Below, piece after piece: positions 58,359-64,000 of a DNA stretch of 64,000 nucleotides; the first letter of the stretch is position 1; each line of letters begins with the position of its first letter. The notes beneath the pieces were generated by a model that worked only from the letters and a program-made list of their open reading frames with translations, made no database searches and was not told where the DNA came from. This stretch comes from Spongisporangium articulatum (GTDB lineage Bacteria; Actinomycetota; Actinomycetes; Actinomycetales; Kineosporiaceae), in contig NZ_JBITLV010000001.1 in NCBI RefSeq assembly GCF_044465595.1, positions 310,001-374,000 of the forward strand. Direction: 5' to 3'. Both the position numbers and the translations under genes were made by a program.

Positions 58359-58393
58359 CCCGGTGGCCGGGTTCCCTCCGCCCGGCCACCGGG
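58359..58393. terminator. 13-bp bidirectional terminator hairpin after lysE
   Basis: CCCGGTGGCCGGG (58359-58371) and CCCGGCCACCGGG (58381-58393) pair perfectly around a 9-nt loop, directly after the lysE TGA and 6 nt before the end of the convergent ABC permease gene. Confidence 0.75.
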
Positions 58394-58398
58394 AGCCT

Positions 58399-61044
58399 TC
58401 ACTCCCCCAGCCGGCGGACCGGCACCAGCCGCGACCGCACGGTGACGAACCCGAGAACCACAGCCAGCAGGGGAATTCCGAGGCCGAGGGCGGCGGCCTG
58501 GTCCCAGGGGATCCGTAACCGCCACAGGTCCGGGTCCTGCCAGTTAGCGTTGGCGGTCGCCTGGAGCCGGACCAGCACCCACGCGCCGGCCGTCCCGGAG
58601 ACCAGCCCGAGCAGCGCCCCGGGGACGGTGATCGCGGAGGCCTGCGCCGCCCCGAGCCGCCGGCGGGTCGCCGGAGCCGCCCCGACCGAGGCCAGAGTGC
58701 CCAGGTCGGCACGGCTCTCGGCGGCCGCGAGGCCGACCGCGGTGAACGTCCCGATCAGGGCCACCAGGGCCGCGGCCGCCACGATGCAGAGGTAGATCCA
58801 AGCGTCCGGGGCCCGGTACCCCCGCTCGACGCCGACGTAACTGTCGGGATCGAACTGCTCCACGACGAACCGCACCCGCCCCGCCTGCGCGGGCGTGATC
58901 GGCTCGCGGGCGGTGACCGCCAGACCGGTCGGTTCCAGCCGGACGCCCAGTCGGTGCGCGACGGCCGTGGGCACCAGCGCGGCCTGCAACGGGTCACGGG
59001 CCCGCACCAGGACGGCGGGCACGTCGACCCGACGGCCGCCCTGGGCGTACTCGTCCTGCCCGACGGTGAGCGCCGCGCGCCCGTTGTGGACGTAGGCGGC
59101 GTCGAAGGCCACCACCCGCCCGGCGGCCAGGGCGGCCTGCACGGCGCCGGACCGGTCGGGCACGAGAACCGGGGCCGCCGACGGGTCCACGACCACCGGC
59201 TCGTACCCACCGATGCCGCACCCCAGCAGCGTCGCGGGCCGGTCCGGCCCCGAGCACTCCCCCCAGATTCCCAGATCACCGTCCGTCGGCCGGCTCTGCA
59301 CGGCCGTGGCGGCGCCTGGCAACACCTCGCCGACGACCTTCTGCACCCGCTGCACACTCGCCGCCCGCTCGGCGTCCGTACGCCCGGGCGAGGTGATGCC
59401 GACGGACATCGAGCCGACCGGGATGCTCGAGGTGAAGGTGGCGTGGGACACCTCGGCGGAACTGTGGGCGAACACCAGGGCCGTCATCCCGCCGGCCACC
59501 GCGGCCAACACGGCGGCGAGCGCCGGGGCCGTACGCGACCGCTGCCGAGCGGCGTCGCGGAAGGCGAAGCGGGCGACGAACGACGCGCGGGCGGCGGCCC
59601 GCGCGGCCAGGCCGACGACGGCCGAGGAACCCAGCACCAGGCCGACCTCGGCCAGACCCAGACCGAGGACGGCCGTGAACTGCTGCCCCCACCCGGCGCC
59701 CGCCCAGGCCACCGAGAGACCACCGGCTACCAGGACGATTCCGAGCAACGGCACCCGTAGCCGCGGCGCGGTCATCGGACGCCGTCCGGTGAGCGCGGCG
59801 GTCACGTCGAGGCGCCCGACCCGCCGGGCCGGGAGCAGGGCGGCGAGCGTGGCCGTCCCGGTCCCGACCAGGACCAGGCCGAGCAGGTCGAGCGGGTGCA
59901 CGTCGAGGCGGGGGATCGGCAGCTCGTACACGGCCCGCAGCACCGGGATCAGAGCGGCCGCCACCGCGACCCCGAGCGTCGCCGCCAGCGCGGAGGAGAC
60001 CAGACCGACGACGGCGCTGCCGCACAGCACCACGGCGCGCAGGTGCCGGGGTTGCCCCCCGGAGGCCGCCACGATGGCCAGGGCCCGCTCGTTGCGCCTG
60101 GTCCCGACCGCGATGGCCGGACCGGCCATGAGCGCTATCTGGAGCAGCACCAAGCCCACGACCACCGCGGTGGTCCCGACGACCTCCCCGTCGACGATCG
60201 TGGGGTCGTGGAAATCGGCCGCCGCGGGCGGACGAGCCACCACGGCCCGACTCAGCACCGCGCCGCCGAAGGCGTTGATCTGCTGTACCTGCGCCCAGGT
60301 GACCGGCGTCGGACCGGTCACGAACCAGTTCAGGTCGACGGGCACATCGCCTTCCCGGTCGGCCGCGAAGGTCGAGCGCGGCAGCGTCGACCCGGGACGC
60401 GCCACGACCTCGGCCACCCCCAGCTCGGGCAGGCCACCGACCGTGCCCACGACCGTGACGACGCGATTGCCACCCGAGGCGTCGGGCACAGTCAACCGGT
60501 CACCGATCGACACGTGCTCCTGTCGGGCCAGCCACCGGGAGACCACCACCTCATCGTCCGTGGTCGGCGCCCGGCCGGTCAGCTGCTCGAGCGGACTGGC
60601 AGAACCCATTGCTGCGTAGTCGAACTCGGATACCTCGGCCATGAGTGTCCGGTCGCCCAGGCTGACGCGGGAGTCGCCCCACGCGCGGGCCCTCAGATGC
60701 AGCGCGGAACCGGGCAGGACTGCGGCCAGGCGGCGCTGGAACTCGTCGATGTCGAGCGTCCGGTCGTCGGAGGTCGAGCCGGAGGACGTCAGGTCGAAGT
60801 TCTGCTCGACGGGCCCTCCGTACGGCGAGGCCTCGACCAGAGCCTGGGCGCCCGGCCCGAGCTGCAGCGCGACCCGGTCCTGAGGGTCGGCCTGACCGGA
60901 GCGCAACAACACCCCCACCGTGGAGGCGGCGAGCACCGGCAGCGCCACCATCAGCGCGATCAGGGTGCTGCGCCCCTTGTTCCGCCAGGCGTCCCGGCGA
61001 GCGATCCGCAGCGCGGCCCGCCACGCCGTCCAGCGGGCCCTCAT
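58399..61044 (-). CDS. FtsX-like ABC transporter permease
   Basis: 881 residues with an N-terminal membrane helix (Ser-Thr-Leu-Ile-Ala-Leu-Met-Val-Ala-Leu-Pro-Val-Leu-Ala), a large extracytoplasmic region of about 200 residues, and two FtsX core domains. Each core has three to four helices (about 285-420 and 700-870). The pair of FtsX domains is typical of MacB/YknZ-like lipoprotein, peptide or antibiotic exporters. ATG 61044 overlaps the ATPase stop (ATGA). Works with that ATPase under PadR control. Substrate unknown. Confidence 0.85.
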   Translation of the reverse strand: MRARWTAWRAALRIARRDAWRNKGRSTLIALMVALPVLAASTVGVLLRSGQADPQDRVALQLGPGAQALVEASPYGGPVEQNFDLTSSGSTSDDRTLDIDEFQRRLAAVLPGSALHLRARAWGDSRVSLGDRTLMAEVSEFDYAAMGSASPLEQLTGRAPTTDDEVVVSRWLARQEHVSIGDRLTVPDASGGNRVVTVVGTVGGLPELGVAEVVARPGSTLPRSTFAADREGDVPVDLNWFVTGPTPVTWAQVQQINAFGGAVLSRAVVARPPAAADFHDPTIVDGEVVGTTAVVVGLVLLQIALMAGPAIAVGTRRNERALAIVAASGGQPRHLRAVVLCGSAVVGLVSSALAATLGVAVAAALIPVLRAVYELPIPRLDVHPLDLLGLVLVGTGTATLAALLPARRVGRLDVTAALTGRRPMTAPRLRVPLLGIVLVAGGLSVAWAGAGWGQQFTAVLGLGLAEVGLVLGSSAVVGLAARAAARASFVARFAFRDAARQRSRTAPALAAVLAAVAGGMTALVFAHSSAEVSHATFTSSIPVGSMSVGITSPGRTDAERAASVQRVQKVVGEVLPGAATAVQSRPTDGDLGIWGECSGPDRPATLLGCGIGGYEPVVVDPSAAPVLVPDRSGAVQAALAAGRVVAFDAAYVHNGRAALTVGQDEYAQGGRRVDVPAVLVRARDPLQAALVPTAVAHRLGVRLEPTGLAVTAREPITPAQAGRVRFVVEQFDPDSYVGVERGYRAPDAWIYLCIVAAAALVALIGTFTAVGLAAAESRADLGTLASVGAAPATRRRLGAAQASAITVPGALLGLVSGTAGAWVLVRLQATANANWQDPDLWRLRIPWDQAAALGLGIPLLAVVLGFVTVRSRLVPVRRLGE

Positions 61045-61721
61045 CGCTCGACCACCGCGCCGTCGCGCAGGAACACGACGCGGTCGGCCCAGGCGGCGTG
61101 CTGCGCGTCGTGCGTGACCATCAGCGCCGCGGCGCCCGAATCCACCCGGGCCCGAAGCAGTTTCATGATGGACTCGCCGGTGATCGAGTCGAGCGCCCCG
61201 GTCGGCTCGTCGGCCAGCACCAGGCGGCGGGGGCCGACCAGGGCCCGGGCGATGGCGACCCGCTGCTGCTGACCGCCGGACAGCTCGTCCGGGAACCGGT
61301 CGGCGACGTCGGACAGGTCGACGTCGGCCAACGCGGCCTCCGCCTCCCGCCGGGCCTGCCGGACCCGGACGCCGTCGAGTTCCCGCGGCAGCATGACGTT
61401 CTCGACCGCGGTCAGCGCCGGCACCAGGTTCAGGTCCTGGAACACGTAACCGACGCTGCGCCGCCGCAGGGCGGCGCGGGCCTTCACCGAGAGCCCGCTG
61501 AGGCTCACGCCGTCCAGCAGCACCTCCCCCTCGGTCGGGGTGTCGAGCCCCCCGGCCAGGTGCAGCAGGGTCGACTTGCCGGAGCCGGACGGCCCCATCA
61601 CGGCGACCAGTTCGCCCGGCGCGACGCTCAGGTCGACCCCGCGCAGCGCGTGCACCGGGACGGGGCCGTCGGCGTTGTGCACCCGCCCGGCCGCCACCAT
61701 GCTCAGCAATGGACCGCTCAT
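61041..61721 (-). CDS. ABC exporter ATPase (MacB/LolD-like)
   Basis: 226 residues. Walker A Gly-Pro-Ser-Gly-Ser-Gly-Lys-Ser-Thr (43-51), signature Leu-Ser-Gly-Gly-Gln-Gln-Gln-Arg-Val-Ala-Ile-Ala-Arg-Ala-Leu, Walker B Leu-Val-Leu-Ala-Asp-Glu-Pro-Thr-Gly-Ala-Leu-Asp, and Thr-His-Asp-Ala switch. The last features are of the MacB/LolD subclass. ATG 61721 overlaps the PadR gene's stop. Drives the FtsX-type permease. Confidence 0.9.
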   Translation of the reverse strand: MSGPLLSMVAAGRVHNADGPVPVHALRGVDLSVAPGELVAVMGPSGSGKSTLLHLAGGLDTPTEGEVLLDGVSLSGLSVKARAALRRRSVGYVFQDLNLVPALTAVENVMLPRELDGVRVRQARREAEAALADVDLSDVADRFPDELSGGQQQRVAIARALVGPRRLVLADEPTGALDSITGESIMKLLRARVDSGAAALMVTHDAQHAAWADRVVFLRDGAVVER

Positions 61722-62260
61722 CGTCTGGGTGCCCCCGTCGTGGTCGTGGCGAGCCGTTGCTCGCAGTGGTCGAGCCAACGGATCTCCGCTTCCGCGGAGA
61801 AGATCAGGTTGTCGAGCACGAGCAGCCGGGCCAGCTCGCCGTCGCGAGGCGGGTCGGCGAGGGCGGCCTTCTCCCGGGTCCAGGCCTGGAGCGCGGTCAG
61901 CACCTCGGAGCGCTGCACCTGGATCACGGCGGCGACGTCGACGCCGGGCGCGGTCAGGGCGAGCGCGAGCTTGATGGCCATCTCGTCGCGGGCCGGGGTC
62001 GACCGGTCCACCGGCGTGCGCCACCACCGGGTGACCTCGTCGCGCCCGGCATCGGTGACCCGGTAGACCACCGACCCGTCGTCCCTCTTGCCGACCTCGA
62101 CCGCCAACCCGTCGCGGACCAGCCGGTTCAGGGTCGTGTAGACCTGCCCGATGTTGACCGGCCAGGTGCCGGCCGTGCGGGCCTCGAAGTCCTGCCGCAG
62201 CTGGTAGCCATGACGGTCGCCCTCGACGAGCAGGGTGAGCAGGCTCTGCCGGATCGACAC
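61718..62260 (-). CDS. PadR-family transcriptional repressor
   Basis: 180 residues from GTG 62260, which follows GGTGGGAG. N-terminal winged helix-turn-helix: Ser-Leu-Leu-Thr-Leu-Leu-Val-Glu-Gly-Asp-Arg-His-Gly-Tyr-Gln-Leu, Val-Asn-Ile-Gly-Gln-Val-Tyr-Thr-Thr-Leu-Asn-Arg-Leu; C-terminal helical dimerisation arm (Trp-Thr-Arg-Glu-Lys). Genes for PadR, ATPase and permease form one operon with ATGA overlaps, the usual set-up for an inducible exporter. Two palindromes upstream are candidate operators. Confidence 0.88.
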   Translation of the reverse strand: MSIRQSLLTLLVEGDRHGYQLRQDFEARTAGTWPVNIGQVYTTLNRLVRDGLAVEVGKRDDGSVVYRVTDAGRDEVTRWWRTPVDRSTPARDEMAIKLALALTAPGVDVAAVIQVQRSEVLTALQAWTREKAALADPPRDGELARLLVLDNLIFSAEAEIRWLDHCEQRLATTTTGAPRR

Positions 62261-62275
62261 GCTCCCACCCCTTAC

Positions 62276-62315
62276 ATACTCGGTATGCTCGGCGAGCAAG
62301 CTATACCGGGTATGC
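62276..62315. promoter_or_regulatory. Two PadR-type operators, direct repeats
   Basis: ATACTCGGTATGC (62276-62288) and ATACCGGGTATGC (62303-62315) are near-identical 13-mers 27 nt apart. Each is built on an ATAC/GTAT dyad. They lie 16-55 nt before the PadR start codon, with a TATAGC -10-like segment on the minus strand overlapping the second one. Confidence 0.62.
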
Positions 62316-62326
62316 AGCGCTTGGCA

Positions 62327-62358
62327 AGTAGTGATCGTCTACTGATAACTGATATGTT
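62327..62358 (+). promoter_or_regulatory. Promoter and dyad of the XRE gene
   Basis: Extended -10 TGATATGTT ends at 62358, only 6 nt before the GTG at 62365, consistent with a leaderless transcript. AGTAG (62327-62331) and CTACT (62339-62343) form a 5-bp dyad with a 7-nt spacer immediately upstream, a likely autoregulatory site. Confidence 0.45.
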
Positions 62359-62364
62359 CTCTCA

Positions 62365-62940
62365 GTGAATGGTTGGGAGCTGCGCGAGCGCCGACGCGCT
62401 GCCGGGCTCACTGCTGCCCAGGTGGCACGCGCCGCAGGGACGGCCGAGACGAATGTCGCCGCCTACGAGCGCGGGATCAAGAGGCCTTCGAGTCGCACCC
62501 TGTCCCGCCTGGTCGCCGTCATCGACAGCACTGCCGCAGGCGAGGTGCACGCCCATGACCTGCTCACCGTCCCGGCGGCGGCGGCGGCGATTCGCCGCGG
62601 ACTCCGGGCGACCTGGAGCACTGCCGATCTGCTGAGACTCGTCCGGCAGATGCGCTCCGACTTCGGTCAGACGACGACCATGGCGGATCGGAGCGCCTTC
62701 CTCGCCGAACCGTCGACGACCGGTGATCAGCGCTGGGATGCCATGCTCGCCGGCAACGCCGAGGACCTGGCGCTTAGCGCGGGCCTGACCCCGCCGGGCT
62801 GGACCGCCGGCCATGGCCTGCCCACCTTCTGGTTCGTCGGGTCGACGCCGAGCCTCGGGGCCTACGCCTTCGCGCGTTCACCCTTCTCACTCCAGATCCG
62901 GGGCGTGATGGTCGACCCCGGTGACCTGGAGGCGGTGTGA
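62365..62940 (+). CDS. XRE-family regulator, antitoxin-like, paired with nucleotidyltransferase
   Basis: 191 residues. Helix-turn-helix at residues 1-55 (Leu-Arg-Glu-Arg-Arg-Arg-Ala-Ala-Gly-Leu-Thr-Ala-Ala-Gln-Val-Ala-Arg-Ala-Ala-Gly; Val-Ala-Ala-Tyr-Glu-Arg-Gly). The C-terminal 100 residues (Leu-Arg-Leu-Val-Arg-Gln-Met-Arg; Trp-Asp-Ala-Met-Leu-Ala-Gly; Ala-Gly-Leu-Thr-Pro-Pro-Gly-Trp) resemble the partner-binding region of actinobacterial regulators next to small nucleotidyltransferases. Its stop overlaps the next GTG (GTGA). Probably the cognate antitoxin or regulator. Confidence 0.72.
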   Translation: MNGWELRERRRAAGLTAAQVARAAGTAETNVAAYERGIKRPSSRTLSRLVAVIDSTAAGEVHAHDLLTVPAAAAAIRRGLRATWSTADLLRLVRQMRSDFGQTTTMADRSAFLAEPSTTGDQRWDAMLAGNAEDLALSAGLTPPGWTAGHGLPTFWFVGSTPSLGAYAFARSPFSLQIRGVMVDPGDLEAV

Positions 62941-63464
62941 GCGACCCACTCATCGGTGCCGACCGGATCCGCTCGCTGCTCGTCGAACTCGGTGAGCGAC
63001 TCGACGCCCGCGGCCTGGAGGCGCGCCTCTTCCTCGTCGGCGGCGCCGCGATGGCGCTCGCCTACAGCCGTGATCGCGTGACCCGCGACCTGGACGCGGT
63101 CTTCGAGCCCAAGCGCGAGATCTACGACGAGGCCGAGCGCATGGCGCAAGAGCACCGCCTGCCGGACAACTGGCTGAACGACGCCGTCAAAGGCCTTCTG
63201 CCACCCAACGTTCCACCCACCGAGGGCAGCGCGAGCTTCGGTACCCGCGGCCTGCACGTCGGAGTGGCCTCAGCGGAGTACCTGTTCGTCATGAAGGCGG
63301 TCGCCGCCCGGCACGAGACCGACGGCGCCGATCTCCAACTGCTGGCCGACGTCCTAGGCATCACCTCGACGGAGGCCGCCCTCGACCTGGTCGAGAGGTA
63401 CTACGGCAGCGCTCGCGTACCGCCCAAGACCCAGATCCTCCTGGAGGACCTGCTCGGCGGCTGA
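62937..63464 (+). CDS. Small nucleotidyltransferase (DUF6036/MenT-like), toxin-like partner
   Basis: 175 residues. Phe-Leu-Val-Gly-Gly-Ala-Ala-Met-Ala-Leu-Ala-Tyr-Ser followed by Thr-Arg-Asp-Leu-Asp-Ala-Val-Phe gives the nucleotidyltransferase Gly-Gly and Asp-x-Asp pattern. The rest is helical (Leu-Met-Lys/Val-Met-Lys-Ala-Val-Ala-Ala-Arg). The arrangement XRE-nucleotidyltransferase with a GTGA overlap matches the mycobacterial MenA-MenT type of toxin-antitoxin locus, where the nucleotidyltransferase modifies tRNA. Toxicity here is inferred, not shown. Confidence 0.72.
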   Translation: MSDPLIGADRIRSLLVELGERLDARGLEARLFLVGGAAMALAYSRDRVTRDLDAVFEPKREIYDEAERMAQEHRLPDNWLNDAVKGLLPPNVPPTEGSASFGTRGLHVGVASAEYLFVMKAVAARHETDGADLQLLADVLGITSTEAALDLVERYYGSARVPPKTQILLEDLLGG

Positions 63465-63483
63465 GGCCCGGCGACGGCGTCGG

Positions 63484-64000
63484 TCAGGCGTGGGCCCGGA
63501 CCCAGGCGTGCATCGCGATCGCCGCCGCGGCCCCGGCGTTGATCGAACGGGTCGAGCCGAACTGGGCGATCGACAGCACCACCGAGCACGCCTGGCGGAC
63601 CGGCTCCGACAGACCCGGCCCCTCCTGACCGAAGACCATCACGCACTCGCGGGGCAGGTCGTAGGTCTCCAACGGCAGGGACCCGGGCAGGTTGTCGACG
63701 CCCACGAGCGGCACCCCGGCCGCACCCGCCCACTCGACGAGCGCGGCGGCGTCCGGGTGGTGCTGCACGTGGAGGTAGCGGTCGGTGACCATCGCGCCCC
63801 GCCGGTTCCACCGGCGGCGGCCGACCACGTGGACGCCGGCCACGTTGAAGGCGTTGGCCGTGCGCACCACCGACCCGATGTTCAGGTCGTGCTCCCAGTT
63901 CTCGATCGCCACGTGCAACGGGTGCCGACGCGTGTCGAGATCGGCGACGATCGCCTCCACCCGCCAGTACCGGTACCGGTCGACGACGTTGCGCCGGTCG
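63484..64000 (-). CDS. SpoU/TrmH-family RNA 2'-O-methyltransferase (5' end outside window)
   Basis: The frame stays open to the window edge, with conserved-looking residues (Asn-Val-Val-Asp-Arg-Tyr-Arg-Tyr-Trp-Arg) beyond the GTG at 63960, so the true start is further upstream. Motifs: Asn-Ile-Gly-Ser-Val-Val-Arg-Thr-Ala-Asn-Ala-Phe, Val-Phe-Gly-Gln-Glu-Gly-Pro-Gly-Leu-Ser and Ile-Ala-Gln-Phe-Gly-Ser-Thr-Arg-Ser-Ile-Asn, the knotted SPOUT fold. It methylates a ribose in tRNA or rRNA. It converges on the nucleotidyltransferase gene. Confidence 0.88.
   Translation of the reverse strand, partial: DRRNVVDRYRYWRVEAIVADLDTRRHPLHVAIENWEHDLNIGSVVRTANAFNVAGVHVVGRRRWNRRGAMVTDRYLHVQHHPDAAALVEWAGAAGVPLVGVDNLPGSLPLETYDLPRECVMVFGQEGPGLSEPVRQACSVVLSIAQFGSTRSINAGAAAAIAMHAWVRAHA

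Overview
The window is a stretch of a high-GC actinobacterial chromosome. It is densely packed: many start and stop codons overlap as ATGA or GTGA, GTG starts are common, and the intergenic gaps are short. The gene set is typical of Actinomycetia: a BldC-type regulator beside a branched-chain amino acid dehydrogenase, DUF3073 and purMF; Ku with split LigD modules; DUF3151-fba-purA; a HemD-wHTH (NnaR-type) regulator with nirBD; and a PadR-controlled ABC exporter. The bldC-vdh-DUF3073-purM-purF order resembles Streptomyces, but the rest does not look like Streptomyces. I would place it tentatively in a non-Streptomyces, possibly spore-forming order such as Cryptosporangiaceae, Kineosporiaceae or Frankiales. 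No rRNA, tRNA, CRISPR array, insertion sequence or prophage was recognised.

Layout. 1-2.4 kb holds the tail of recQ and small envelope proteins. 2.8-8.2 kb holds bldC, vdh, DUF3073 and a purF-purM operon headed by a sterol-carrier-like gene and a membrane gene. 8.2-12.4 kb holds a DUF1800/DUF1501 pair and a methyltransferase. 12.4-16.7 kb holds a sugar ABC importer with a divergent LacI regulator. 16.7-20.7 kb holds a polyamine-type ABC importer. 20.8-25.7 kb holds ppk2, DUF1206, an IspD-like gene and purL. 25.9-28.3 kb holds one large gene fusing an NhaA antiporter, a DsbA-like thioredoxin domain and a cyclic-nucleotide-binding domain, sitting between purL and purSQ. 28.3-34.1 kb holds purQ, purS, two purine deaminases, an MBL hydrolase, an SDR and purD. 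34.1-37.4 kb holds a GDPD, a class III aminotransferase and a FUSC-type transporter. 37.5-44 kb is a nitrate/nitrite assimilation island (nnaR, nirD, nirB, an orphan molybdopterin-binding domain, narK) with GlnR-type boxes. 44.2-49 kb is a non-homologous end-joining cluster (LigD polymerase, ATP ligase, Ku) interleaved with two SCO6745-family paralogues. 49-55.8 kb holds an AbiEi-like orphan, purA, a flavoprotein, DUF3151, fba and an ECF sigma factor with its membrane partner. 55.9-64 kb holds a HAD phosphatase, lysG/lysE, the PadR-ABC exporter operon, an XRE/nucleotidyltransferase toxin-antitoxin-like pair and the 3' part of a SpoU/TrmH rRNA or tRNA methyltransferase gene.

How it fits together. 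De novo purine synthesis is spread over six separate loci here (purMF, purL, purSQ, purD, purA, plus salvage deaminases upstream of purSQ). Nitrogen genes carry GlnR-like boxes, and amino-acid turnover genes (vdh, lysE) lie nearby. The most unusual items are the three-domain NhaA fusion inserted in the purSQ-purL locus, a possible chain of TTA-containing mini-ORFs translationally coupled into vdh, a truncated NasA-like C-terminal domain kept at the head of the nir operon, the paralogue pair around the DNA ligase, and a family of dispersed palindromes that start at or just after stop codons.
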